A stretch of 64,000 nt of DNA from Canna indica. Taxonomy: Eukaryota > Streptophyta > Magnoliopsida > Zingiberales > Cannaceae. This document shows, in pieces, positions 24,201 to 35,325 of the stretch. The notes beneath the pieces are model-generated. The model searched no databases and was not told where the DNA came from. It worked only from the letters and a program-made list of their open reading frames with translations. Position 1 is the stretch's first letter, and each line of letters starts with the position of its first letter. Location: positions 88,513,501 to 88,577,500 of the forward strand of contig CP136892.1 in NCBI GenBank assembly GCA_034359265.1. The letters run 5' to 3'. The position numbers and the translations under genes are program-made.

Positions 24201-27200
24201 AGACTCGGCTCGTCTTAGCTTGGCTGAACTGAGCTTGGCTCAGTTTGGCACACTTAGCTCAGCTCGAACCTGCTCGGACTCGATTAAGCTCAACTTCGCT
24301 CGTCTCGGCTCGGCTTAGCCTCTATATTTGTTAAGCTACGCCGAGTTGTTCACGCCTAACCGAGCCAATTGTCTATCATAGCAGAGACGTGCCAAGCTAA
24401 AGTGACCTGAGCCTAGCCTAGTAGAGCCGAGCCGAGCCGAGTCGAGACGAGCCGAGTCGTGCCTAGTTTAGCCCAGCCAAGCCCAGCCAAACTTGATGTG
24501 AGGTTGGATTGGCTTGTCTTGGCTGGGCTTGGATAGGCTAGGCTTGCCCAGCAAAGAATCTCATAGAACTGAAAACGGAGTTCAAATGAGTTCGAAAAAA
24601 ATTCTATGTATGATGTGAGGTTGGCTTGGTTAGGCTTGGCAAGACTGGTCTTGGCTAGGCCTGGCTTGGCTTGGCTTGGCTGGGCTTGGCTTGGCTGAAC
24701 TGAGCTTGGCTCGGTTTGGCACACTTAGCTCTACTCGAATCGGCTCAGACTCGGTTAGGCTCAACTTCGCTCAGCTCGACTCGGCTTAGCGTATCTATTT
24801 GTTAAGCTACGCCAAGTCGTTCACGCCTAACCAAGCCAACTGCCTATCCCAACCGAGACGAGCCATGCTGAATTGACCTGAGCCTAGCCTTGCAGTGCCG
24901 AGCCGAGCCGAGCCTAATTGAGCATAACTAAGCCAAGCCAAGCCGAGCCGAGCCAAGCCAAGCCGAGCCAATCCAAGCAGAGCCGAGACGAGTCGAGCCA
25001 AGCCCAATCAAGCCAAGCCAAGCCCAGCCAAGCCGAGCTGAGATGAGCCAATCCAAGCCAAGCCGAGTCGAGCCGAGCTGAGCTGAGCCAAGCCCAGCCA
25101 AGCCAAGCCAAGCCGAGTCAAGTCAAGCCGAGCCAGGCCTAGCTAAGCCAAGCATCAATTAGGCATGAACGACTCGGCATAGCTTAACAAATAGATAGGC
25201 AAAGCCGAGCTGAGACGAGCAAAGTTGAGCTTAATCGAGTCCGAGCAAGTTCGAGCTGAGCTAAGTGTGCCAAACCGAGCCAAGCTCAGTTCAGCCAAGC
25301 TAAGACGAGCCGAGTCTAGTCGAGCCTAACCGAACCAACTGCTTATCCTAGCCGAGTCGAGTTGAGCCTTGCTAAGCCCAGCCAAGCAGAGCCTAGCCAA
25401 TCCAATCCAAGCCAAGCCAAGCCAGGCTAAGCCAAGCCAAGCCCAGCCTAGCTGACCCAAGCCTAGCCGTGTCAAGCCAAGTCGAGCAGAGTCGAGCAAA
25501 GCCAAGCCTTGCCTTGTGACTTGTGCCTAGCCTTGCAGAGTCGAGCAGAGTCGAGCCGAGCCGAGCCAAGTGACTTGTGCTGAAGTGAGCCTAGCCAAGT
25601 TTGATGAGCAAAGCTGAAGTGACTTGTGCCTAGCCATGTAGAGTCGAGCAGAGTCGAGCCTATTTGAGCCTAGCCAAGCCAAGCCAAGCCAAGCCGAGCC
25701 AAGCCAAGCAAAGCAAAGCCAAGCCAATCCAAGCTAAGCCAAGCCCAGCCAAGCCGAGCCAAGCCAAGCTGAGCCAAGCCCAGCCAAATCCAGCCAAGCT
25801 AATCCGAGATGAGCCGAGTCGAGCCGTGCCAAGCCAAGCTCACATCAAACTTGGCTAGGCTTGGCTATCCAAGCCGAGACTAGCCTAGCCAAGCCAATCC
25901 ATGCTTGCAAAAAATCTGATAGAAATGAAAACGGAATTCAATTGAGTTCGAAAAAAATTCTACGCATGATGTGAGATTGGCTAGGATAGGCTTGGCTTGA
26001 CTTGGCTTGACCCGGCTCGGCTTGGCTCAGCTTGGCTGGGCTTGGCTTGGCTAGGCTAGGCTTGGCTTGACTTGGCTTGGGTTGACTTGGCTTGGGTTGG
26101 CTTGGCTGAGCTTAACAAATAGATAGACTAATCCGAGCGGAGACGAGCGAAGTTGAGCTTAATCAAGTCCGAGCCGGTTCGAGCTGAGCTAAGTGTGTCA
26201 AACCTAGCCAAGCCCAGTTAAGCCAAGCTAAGACGGGCTGAGTCTAGTCGAGCCTAGCCAAGCCGAGCCGTTCGCGCCTAACCTAACCAACTGCTTATCC
26301 TAGCTGAGACGAGCCAAACTGAGCTGACCTGATCCTAGTCTAGCAGAGCCGAGCCGAGTCGAGCCAAGTTGAGCCTTTCAAAGCACAGCCAATCCAAGCC
26401 AAGCCAAGCCAAGTCAACCCAAGCCAAGTCAAGCCAAGCCTAGCCTAGCCAAGCCAAGCCCAGCCAAGCTGAGCCAAGCCGAGCCGGGTCAAGCCAAGTC
26501 AAGCCAAGCCTATCCTAGCCAATCTCACATCATGCGTAGAATTTTTTTCGAACTCAATTGAATTCCGTTTTCATTTCTGTCAGATTTTTTGCAAGCATGG
26601 ATTGGCTTGGCTAGGCCAGTCTCGGCTTGGATAGCCAAGCCTAGCCAAGTTTGATGTGAGCCTTGCAAAGCACAGCCAATCCGAGCCAAGCCAAGCAAAG
26701 CCAAGCCAAGCCAAGCCAAACCAAGCTCAGCCAACCCAAGCCAAGCCAACCCAAGCCAAGTCAAGCCAAGCCTAGCCTAGCCAAGCCAAGCCCAGCCAAG
26801 CTGAGCCAAGCCGAGCCGGGTCAAGCCAAGTCAAGCCAAGCCTATCCTAGCCAATCTCACATCATGCGTAGAATTTTTTTCGAACTCAATTGAATTCCGT
26901 TTTCATTTCTGTCAGATTTTTTGCAAGCATGGATTGGCTTGGCTAGGCCAGTCTCGGCTTGGATAGCCAAGCCTAGCCAAGTTTGATGTGAGCCTTGCAA
27001 AGCACAGCCAATCCGAGCCAAGCCAAGCAAAGCCAAGCCAAGCCAAGCCAAACCAAGCTCAGCCAAGCCAAGCCAAGCCAAGTCAACCCAAGCCAAGCCT
27101 AGCCTAGCCAAGCCAAGCCTAGCCAAGCCAAGCCAAGCTAAGCCAAGCCAAGTCAAGTCAAGCCTAGCCAAGCCAAGCCAAGCCCAGCAAAGATGAGCCA

Positions 27201-29590
27201 AGCCGAGCCGGGTCAAGCCAAGTCAAGCCAAGCCTATCCATGCCAATCTCACATCATGCGTAGAATTTTTTTCGAACTCAATTGAATTCCGTTTCCATTT
27301 CTTTCAGATTTTTTGTAAGCATGGATTGGCTTGGCTAGGCCAGTCTCGGCTTGGATAGCCAAGCCTAGCCAAGTTTGATGTGAGCTTGGCTTGGCACGGC
27401 TCAGCTTGGCTCATCTCGGATTAGCTTGGTTGGATTTGGCTGGGCTTGGCTCAGCTTGGCTTGGCTGGGCTTGGCTTAGCTTGGATTGGCTTGGCTTTGC
27501 TTTGCTTGGCTTGGCTTGGCTTGGCTAGGCTTGGCTAGGCGCAAATAGGCTCGACTCGGCTCGACTCCGCTCGACTCTGCAAGGCTAGGCACAAGTCACT
27601 TCAGCTTTGCTCATATCGGTTAGGATAGGTAGTTGGCTCGGTTAGGCATGAACGACTCAGCGTTGCTTAACAAATAGAAAGGCTAAGCCGAGCCGAGATG
27701 AGCGAAGTTGAGCTTAATCAAGTCCGAGCCGATTCGAGCTGACCTAAGTGTGCCAAACCGAGCCAAGCTTAGTTCAGCCAAGCTAAGACGGGCTGAGTCT
27801 AGTCGAGCCTAGCCAAGCCGAGCCGTTCGAGCCTAACCTAACCAACTGCTTATCCTAGCTGAGACGAGCCAAACTGACCTGACATAAGCCTAGCCTAGCA
27901 GAGCCGAGCCGAGCCGAGTCGAACTAAGTTGAGCCTTTCTAAGCCCAGCCAAACTGAGTCAAGCCAAGCCAAGCCAAGCCAAGCCAAGCCAAGCCAAGTC
28001 AAGCCTAGCCAAGCCAAGCCAAGCCCAGCCAAGCTGAGCCAAGACGAGCCGTGTCAAGCCAAGCCTATCCTAGCCAACCTCACATCATGCGTAGAATTTT
28101 TTTCGAACTCAATAGAATTGCGTTTTCATTTCTATCAGATTTTTTGCAAGCATGGATTGGCTTGGCTAGGCCAGTCTCCACTTGGATAGCCAAGCCTAGC
28201 CAAGCTTCATGTGAGCTTGGCTTGGCACAGCTCGGCTTGGCTTATCTCGGCTTGGCTAGTCTGGGCTTGGCTCAGGTTGGCTTGGCTTGGCTTGGCTGGG
28301 CTTCGCTAGGCTTGACTCGGCTCGACTCTGCAAGGCAAGGCTCAAGTCACTTCAGTTTTGCTCATCTCGGCTAGGATAGGCAGTTGGCTTGGTTAGGCGT
28401 GAACGACTCGGCGTAGCTTAACAAATAGATAGGCTAAGCCGAGCCGAGACGAGCGAAGTTGACCATAATCAAGTCCGAGCCAACCTTCGTGTGAGCTTGG
28501 CTTGGCACGGCTCGGCTTGGCTCATCTCGGCTTGGCTTGGCTGGGCTTGGCCAAGCTTGGCTTGGCTTGGCTTGGCTGGGCTTGGCTTGGCTTGGCTGGG
28601 CTTGGCTGGGCTTCGCTAGGCTCAACTAGGCTCGACTCGGCTCGGCTCTGCAAGGGTAGGCTCAAGTCACTTCAGCTTGCTCATCTCGTCTAGGATTGGC
28701 AGTTGGCTCGGTTAGGCGTGAACGACTCGACGTAGTTTAACAAATAGATAGGCTAAGCCGAGCCGAGACGAACGAAGTTGCGCTTAATCAAGTCCGAGCC
28801 GGTTCGAGCTGAGCTAAGTGTGACAAACTGAGCCAAGCTCAGTTCAGCCAAGCTAAGACGGGCCGAGTCTAGTCGAGCCTAGCCAAGTCGAGCCGTTCGC
28901 GCCTAACCTAACCAACTGGTTATCCTGGCTGAGACGAGCCAAACTGACCTGACCTGAGCCTAGCGTAGCAGAGCCGAGCCGAGTCGAGCAAAGTTGAGCC
29001 TTGCTAAGCCGAGCCAAGCCAAGCCTAACCAAGCCAAGCCAAGCCAAGCCAAGCCAAGATCAGCCAAGCCAAGCCAAGCCAAGATCAGCCAAGCCAAGCC
29101 AAGCCAAGCCAAGCCAAGTCTAGCCAAGCCAAGTCTAGCCAAGCCAAGTCAATCCAAGCCTAGCCAAGCCCAGCCAAGCTGAGCCAAGCAGAGCCGTGTC
29201 AAGCCAAGTCAAGCCAAGCCTATCCTAGCCAACCTCACATCATGCGTAGAATTTTTTTCGAACTCACTTGAATTCCGTTTTCATTTCTGTCAGATTTTTT
29301 GCAAGCATGGATTGGCTTGGCTAGGCCAGTCTCGGCATGGATAGCCAAGCCTAGCCAAGCTTGATGTGAGCTTGGCTTGGCACGGCTCAGACGAGCCAAA
29401 TTGAGCTGACCTGAGCCTAGCCTAGCAGAGCCTAGTCGAGCCAAGTTCAGCCTTGCTAAGCCCAGCCAAGCCAAGCCAAGCTAAGCCAAGCTAAGCCAAG
29501 CCAAGCTAAGCCAAGCCAAGCTAAGCCAAGCCAAGACAAGCCAAGCCAAGCCAAGCCAAGTCAAGCCAAGCTGAGCCAAGCCGAGCCGTG

Positions 29591-29915
29591 TCACTTCAGC
29601 TTTGCTCATCTCGGCTAGGATAGACAGTTGGCTCGGTTAGGCGTGAACGACTCGGCGTAGCTTAACAAATAGATAGGCTAAGCCGAGCCGAGACGAGCGA
29701 AGTTAAGTTTAATCAAGTCTGAGCCGGTTCGAGCTGAGCTAAGTGTGCCAAACCGAGCCAAGCTCAATTCAGCCAATCTAAGACGGGCCGAGTCTAACCG
29801 AGCCTAGCCAAGCCGAGCCGTTCGCACCTAACTTAACCAACTGCTTATCCTAGCTGAGACGAGCCAAACTGAGCTGATCTGAGCCTAGCCTAGCAGAGCC
29901 GAGCCGATCCGAGTC
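29591..29915. repeat. 325-bp direct repeat, left of plastid fragment
   Basis: Array sequence from TCACTTCAGC to CCGAGTC immediately before the plastid DNA. It matches 32225-32549 over exactly 325 bp with three substitutions and no gaps (hand count). The single equivalent in the empty paralogue (37274-37598) differs at about eight positions. Confidence 0.85.
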
Positions 29916-29917
29916 AT

Positions 29918-30427
29918 AATAAGAGAATATCCTCAGGTTTCGAAGGAATCGCACGTATAGGAATTAAAAAAAGAATCGATTTGATCCAGGTCATAATCCA
30001 TATTGGATTTCCAAATTTATTAATAGAGGGCCAAACACGAGGAATCGAAGAATTACAAATGAATGTACAAAAAGAATTTCATTCTGTGAACCGGAGACTC
30101 AACATTGCTATCACAAGAGTAGAAAAACCTTATGGGCAACCTAATATTCTTGCGGAATATATAGTTTTACAATTAAAAAATAGAGTTTCGTTTCGAAAGG
30201 CAATGAAAAAAGCTATTGAATTAGCTGAACAAACGGATACAAAAGGAATTCAAGTACAAATTGCAGGACGGATCGACGGAAAAGAAATTGCACGTGTCGA
30301 ATGGATCAGAGAGGGCAGGGTTCCCCTACAAACAATTTGCGCTAAAATTGATCATTGTTCCTATACAATTCGAACTATCTATGGAGTATTAGGTATCAAA
30401 ATTTGGATATTTGTGGACGAGGAATAA
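29918..30427 (+). pseudogene. rps3: Plastid rps3, C-terminal part
   Basis: Encodes about 169 residues plus stop, beginning [20 protein letters not shown] and ending [13 protein letters not shown], the hallmark C-terminus of plastid ribosomal protein S3 of the 30S subunit. The N-terminal part is missing because the plastid insert begins here. The first methionine, at 29981, is internal, not a start. The frame has no stop or frameshift, so the transfer is recent or the DNA has changed little since. It is followed by a spacer and rpl16 exon 1, as in plastid genomes. Confidence 0.92.
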
Positions 30428-30585
30428 TAGACCTTTGTTTGTCTTGCCATTCTGTTCAGTCATAGAACAAAAAATCACAAACTGTTTCATTCTTTTTCCG
30501 TTAAATCAAACAAAAACGCAAAAACGAGCAATTCTAATTCTATAAAGTTGAATAAAAATTTGATTGACAATTTGTTATAATTGCT

Positions 30586-30660
30586 ATGCTTAGTGTGTGA
30601 CTCGTTAATTTTTCTTTAGAGTTTAGAGTTGGGATTAAAAAAAAAATAGACTGACCCCTA
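30586..30660 (+). pseudogene. rpl16: Plastid rpl16 exon 1 and intron start (truncated)
   Basis: The tiny first exon ATGCTTAGT (30586-30594; Met-Leu-Ser) is followed directly by GTGTGACTCG, the conserved 5' end of a group II intron. That is the known structure of plastid rpl16, whose first exon is nine bases. The intron is recognisable to roughly 30660 (GACTGACCCCTAC) and then dissolves into AT-rich sequence. The intron's catalytic domains V/VI and exon 2 are absent, so no L16 could be made. Confidence 0.8.
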
Positions 30661-31003
30661 CTTTAATAAAATAACTTAATAACTAATACTAATAAATAAT
30701 AACTAATGAACTATTAATAAACTAATGAACTATTAATAGCAATAACTAAACTATTATAATATATAATAACTAATGATATAAACTATAAATAAAAAAAAAA
30801 ACATCTATTATATTATCTATATAATCTATTATCTATATAAAATAATAAAATAAATAAGCTATAGTATAACTATACCATATAATATATATAAATATAAACT
30901 TTTATTTTATATATTTATATATATATATTATATTATTATTTAATATATGAATATGAAATTATTAAAATATATGTATATGAAATTATTAAAATATATGTAT
31001 ATG
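30661..31003. repeat. AT-rich low-complexity filler in plastid insert
   Basis: About 340 bp of almost pure A/T with short repeats (ATAATAACTAATGA, AAATTATTAAAATATATGTA twice). It stands where the rest of the rpl16 intron, rpl16 exon 2 and the 5' part of rpl14 should be. It could be rpl16-intron AT expansion plus a deletion, or a change in the source plastome. Confidence 0.6.
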
Positions 31004-31004
31004 A

Positions 31005-31100
31005 AATCCAAAAGGAACTCGAGTTTTTGGTGTGATCGCTCGGGAATTGAGACAGTTGAATTTTACTAAAATAGTTTCATTGGCTCCCGAGGTATTATAA
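31005..31100 (+). pseudogene. rpl14: Plastid rpl14, last 31 codons
   Basis: Reads [20 protein letters not shown] and then ends IVSLAPEVL before TAA, the conserved C-terminus of plastid ribosomal protein L14. Everything upstream of about codon 91 is missing, replaced by AT-rich filler, so this is a fragment. It lies before rps8 as in normal plastid order. Confidence 0.85.
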
Positions 31101-31560
31101 ATACTACTAGATGAGACTATGATATATCAGAACATCTAAAATTGATAAAATTTAGTAGATTAGTAGATTGTGTCTCACGCATATATATATATATTATATT
31201 TTTTTATATATTATATTTTTTTAATAATTATATACTTATACTTAAAATTATACTTAAAAATTTTATACTTTATAAACATAAATAAACATAAACTTAATTT
31301 AATAAACTTTATAAACTTAACTTTATAAACTTAATATTAATAATTAATAATTTTAATATTAATAATTTAATAATAATTTTATACTTTATAAATATAAAAT
31401 AATAAATATAAAATAGAATATATTTTTAATTTAATATTTTTTTAATTTAAAATTTAATATTTAAAAATAAAAAAAAATGAATTTAATATTTAAAAATAAA
31501 ATTCAAAGAAAAAAAATGAAAGAAAATAAAACAAAGAAAAAAGGAAACATGTTGATTATA
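31101..31560. repeat. Expanded AT-rich rpl14-rps8 spacer
   Basis: About 460 bp of A/T-dominated sequence with ATATAT runs and repeated TTTATAAACTTAA and ATTTAATATTTAAAAATAAA blocks. It appears longer than the short spacer usual between these genes (from general knowledge). No gene is seen in it. Confidence 0.6.
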
Positions 31561-31595
31561 TCAAAATTAGGAGGCACCAATAATTATAATTCGTC

Positions 31596-31994
31596 ATGGG
31601 TAGGGACACTATTTCCGATATAATAACTTCTATAAGAAATGCTGACATGGATAAAAAAGGAACCGTTCGAATAGCATCTACTAATATCACTGAAAATATT
31701 GTGAAAATACTTCTACGAGAAGGTTTTATTGAAAACGTTCGGAAACATCAGGAAGGTAACAAATATTTCTTAGTTTTAACTCTGCGATATAGAAAGACTA
31801 GGAAAGGAGTACATAGAACTATTTTAAAGCGTATTAGCCGACCCGGTTTGCGAATTTATTCCAACTATCAACAAATTCCTAAGATTTTAGGTGGAATAGG
31901 AATTGTAATTCTTTCTACTTCTCGAGGTATAATGACAGATCGAGAAGCTCGACGAGAAAAAATTGGAGGCGAACTTTTGTTATATATATGGTGA
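31596..31994 (+). pseudogene. rps8: Plastid rps8, complete frame in nuclear insert
   Basis: Encodes 132 residues starting [20 protein letters not shown] and ending with the typical [20 protein letters not shown] and a Tyr-Ile-Trp tail, the plastid 30S protein S8 at full family length. ATG at 31596 is the conserved start, with a purine-rich TAGGAGGCACC about 20 bp upstream. The frame is uninterrupted. In nuclear satellite DNA, without a nuclear promoter or transit peptide, it is not expected to function and is classed as a transferred copy. The next gene, infA, starts at 32111. Confidence 0.9.
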
Positions 31995-32110
31995 TCCTCC
32001 CCCTCTGGTATCCTAATTTTCTCTCTAACTTCCTATTTGTGAAATAAAGAGGAAAAGTGAGTTATATAACTCTTCCTCCATTAGTTGATACTTCAAGGAG
32101 GTTACCTGGA

Positions 32111-32164
32111 ATGAAAGAACAAAAATTGATTCATGAAGGTTTAATTACTGAATCACTTCCCAAC
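32111..32164 (+). pseudogene. infA: Plastid infA, first 18 codons
   Basis: Starts MKEQKLIHEGLITESLPN, the conserved N-terminus of plastid translation initiation factor IF-1, and is cut off exactly at the insert's right junction, where GGCTT satellite resumes. An AAGGAGG motif lies about ten bases upstream. Confidence 0.88.
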
Positions 32165-32224
32165 TTGGCTTGGCTGGGTTTCGCTAGGCTCAACTAGGCT
32201 CGGCTCTGCAAGGCTAGGTTCAAG

Positions 32225-32549
32225 TCACTTCAGCTTTGCTCATCTCGGCTAGGATAGATAGTTGGCTCGGTTAGGCGTGAACGACTCGGCGTAGCTTAAC
32301 AAATAGATAGGCTAAGCCGAGCCGAGACGAGCGAAGTTAAGTTTAATCAAGTCCGAGCCGGTTCGAGCTGAGCTAAGTGTGCCAAACCGAGCCAAGCTCA
32401 ATTCAGCCAATCTAAGACGGGCCGAGTCTAACCGAGCCTAGCCAAGCCGAGCCGTTCGCGCCTAACTTAACCAACTGCTTATCCTAGCTGAGACGAGCCA
32501 AACTGAGCTGATCTGAGCCTAGCCTAGCAGAGCCGAGCCGATCCGAGTC
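32225..32549. repeat. 325-bp direct repeat, right of plastid fragment
   Basis: Second copy of 29591-29915. It is separated from the plastid right junction by 60 bp of other array sequence (32165-32224). Together with the plastid DNA it makes the 2634-bp excess of copy 1 over copy 2. Confidence 0.85.
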
Positions 32550-35325
32550 GAGCCAAGTTGAGCCTTGCTAAGCCCAGCCAATCCGAGCCAAGCCAAGCCA
32601 AGCCAAGCTAAGCCAAGCCAAGCCAAGCCAAACCAAGTCAAGCCAAGCCAAGCTCAGCCAAGCCAAGCCTAGCCAAGCAGAGCCAAGCCCAGCAAAGCTG
32701 AGCCAAGCCGATCCGTGTCAAGCCAAGTCAAGCCAAGCCTATCCTAGCCAACCTCACATCATGCGTAGAATTTTTTTCGAACTAAATTCAATTCCGTTTT
32801 CATTGCTTTCAGATTTTTTGCAAGCATTGATTCGCTTGGCTAGGCCAGTCTCGGCTTGGATAGCCAAGCCTAGCCAAGCTTGATGTGAGGTTGGCTTGGC
32901 ACGACTCGGCTTGGCACATCTCGGATTGGCTTGGCTGGGCATGGCTCAGCTTGGCTTGGCTTGGCTGGGCTTGGCTTAGCTTGGCTTGGCTTGGCTTGGC
33001 TAGGCTTGGCTTGGCTTGGCTTGGCTTGGCTTTTCTAGGTTTGGCTTGGCTTGGCTTGTCTTGGCTTGGCTCGGCTCGGCTCTGCTTGGCTTGGCTGGGC
33101 TTGGCTGGGCTTCGCTAGGCTCAACTAGGCTCGACTCGGCTTGGCTCGGCTCTGCATGGCTAGGCTCAAGTTACTTCAGCTTGGCTCATCTCGGCTAGGA
33201 TAGGCAGTTGGCTCGGTTTGGCGTGAACGACTCGGCGTAGCTTAACAAATAGATAGGCTAAGCCGAGCCGAGACGAGCGAAGTTGAGCTTAATCAAGTCC
33301 GAGCCGGTTCGAGCTAAGCTAAGTGTGCCAAACCGAGCCAAGCTAAGACGGGCCGAGTCTAGTCGAGCCTAGCCAAGCCGAGCCGTTCGCGCCTAACCTA
33401 ACCAACGGCTTATCTTAGCTGAGACGAGCCAAACTGAGCTGACCTGAGCCTAGCCTAGCAGAGCCGAGCCGAGCCGAGTCGAGCCAAGTTGATCCTTGCT
33501 AAGCCCAACCAAGCCGAGCCAAGCCAAGCTAAGCCAAGCTCAACCAAGCCTAGCCAATCTAAGCCAAGCTCAACCAAGCCTAGCCAATCTAAGCCAAGCT
33601 CAACCAAGCCAAGCCAAGCCTAGCCATGCCAAGCCAAGCCCAGCCAAGCTTAGCCAAGCCGAGCCGTGCTAAGCCAAGTCAAGCCAAGCCTATCCTAGCC
33701 AACCTCACATCATGCGTAGAATTTTTTTCGAACTCAATTGAATTCCGTTTTCATTTCTGTCAGATTTTTTGCAAGCATGGATTGGCTTGGCTAGGCCAGT
33801 CTCGGCTTGGATAGCCAAGCCTAGCCAAGCTTGATGTGAGCTTGGCTTGGCACGGCTCGGCTTGGCTCATCTCGGCTTGGCTTGGCTGGGCTTGGCTCAG
33901 CTTGGCTTGGCTGGGCTTGACTCAGCTTGGCTTGGCTTGGCTTGGCTATGCTTGGCTTAGCTTGGCTTGGCTTGGCTTGACTTGACTTGGCTTGGCTTGG
34001 CTTGGCTGGGCTTGGCTGGGCTTCGCTAGGCTCAACTAGGCTCGACTCAGCTCGGCTCTGCAAGGCTAGGCTCAAGTCACTTCAGCTTTGCTCATCTCGG
34101 CTAGGATAGGCAGTTGGCTCGGTTATGCGTGAATGACTCGGCGTAGCTTAACAAATAGATAGGCTAAGCCGAGCCAAGAGGAGTGAAGTTGAGCTTAATC
34201 AAATCCGAGCCGGTTCGAGCTGAGATAAGTGTGTCAAACCGAGCCAAGCTCAGTTCAGCCAAGCTAAGACGGGCCGAGTCTAGTCGAGCCTATCCAAGTC
34301 GAGTCGTTCGCGCCTAACCTAACCAACATCTTATCCTAGCTGAGACGAGTCAAACTGAGCTGACCTGAGCCTAGCTTAGCAGAGCCGAGCCGAGCCGATC
34401 CGAGTCGAGCCAAGTTGAGCCTTGCTAAGCCCAGCCAAGCTGAGCCAAACCATGCCGAGCCAAGCCAAGCCAAGTCAAGCCAAGTCAAGCCAAGCCAAGC
34501 CAAGCTCAGACAAGCCAAGCCAAGCCAAGCCAAGTCAAGCCAAGCCAAGTCAAGCCAAGCTTATTAAAGCCAAGCCAAGCTCAGCCAAGCCGAGCCGTGT
34601 CAGGCCAAGTCAAGCCAAGCCTATCCTAGCCAACCTCACATCATGCGTAGAATTTTTTCGAACTCAATTGAAATCAGTTTTCATTTCTGTTAGATTTTTT
34701 GCAAGCATGGATTGGCTTGGCTAGGCCAGTCTCGGCTTGGATAGCCAAGCCTAGCCAAGCTTGATGTGAGCTAGGCTTGGCACGGCTCGGCTTGATGTGA
34801 GCCAAGACGAGCGAAGTTGAGCTTAATCAAGTCCGAGCCGGTTCGAGCTGAGTTAAGTGTGCCAAACCGAGCCAAGCTCAGTTCAGCCAAGCTAAGACGG
34901 GCCGAGTCTAGTCGATTCTAGCCAAGCCGAGCTGTTAGCGCATAACCTAACCAACTGCTTATCCAGGCTTAGACGAGCGAAACTGAGCTGACATGAGCCT
35001 AGCCTAGCAGAGCCGAACCGAGTCAAGCCAAGTTGAGCCTTGATAAGCCAAGCCAAGCCAAGCCAAGCCAAGCCAAGCCAAGCCAAGCCAAGCCAAGCCA
35101 AGCCAAGCCCAGCCAAGCCCAGCCGTGTCAAGCCAAGTCAAGCCAAGCCTATCCTAGCCAACCTCACATCATGCGTAGAATTTTCTTCGAACTCAATTGA
35201 ATTCCGTTTTCATTTCTGTTAGATTTTTTGCAAGCATGGATTGGCTTGGCTAGGCCAGTCTCGGCTTGGATAGCCAAGCCTAGCCAAACTTGATGTGAGT
35301 TTGGCTTGGTACGGCTCGGCTTGAT

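Larger units (their letters stand above)
9241..26104 (+). repeat. Array block 3, forward units
   Basis: Forward cores lie near 9644, 10518, 11294, 12349, 13336, 14069, 15021, 16118, 17041, 17727, 18564, 19208, 20550, 21717, 22318, 22568, 23107, 23785, 24537 and 25904. Reversed loop-2 copies occur inside this otherwise forward block at about 15386-15440, 22870-22970 and 25150-25290. A unit with two consecutive forward loop-2 copies lies at about 11640-12060. The cores at 21717, 23785 and 24537 are more diverged. Confidence 0.85.
29916..32164 (+). other. Nuclear plastid DNA insertion (rps3-rpl16-rpl14-rps8-infA cluster)
   Basis: A 2249-bp piece of the plastid ribosomal-protein operon in its normal gene order and orientation, with sharp edges against the satellite on both sides. 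It carries the end of rps3, exon 1 and the intron start of rpl16, the end of rpl14, all of rps8 and 18 codons of infA. The rest of the rpl16 intron, rpl16 exon 2 and most of rpl14 are absent, replaced by AT-only-like sequence. Being in nuclear satellite DNA, the genes are not expected to be expressed as plastid proteins. A misjoined plastid read is an alternative, but the matching 325-bp flanks and the empty paralogue argue for a real insertion. Confidence 0.9.
27693..35325. repeat. Tandem duplication, copy 1 (with plastid insert)
   Basis: The order of private variants matches 35326-40335 from start to finish. Examples are the core written with CAATAGAATTGCG (28078 and 35709) and the core with ATTTTCTTCGAAC (35163 and 40187). 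The offset is about 7.64-7.68 kb before the plastid insert and about 5.03-5.10 kb after it. The copies directly abut near 35326. Confidence 0.8.

Noticed and set aside
29916..32164. Functional plastid genes, that is, a plastid contig
   Set aside because: Both ends join nuclear satellite with matched flanking repeats, rpl16 and rpl14 are gutted, and rps3 and infA are cut.
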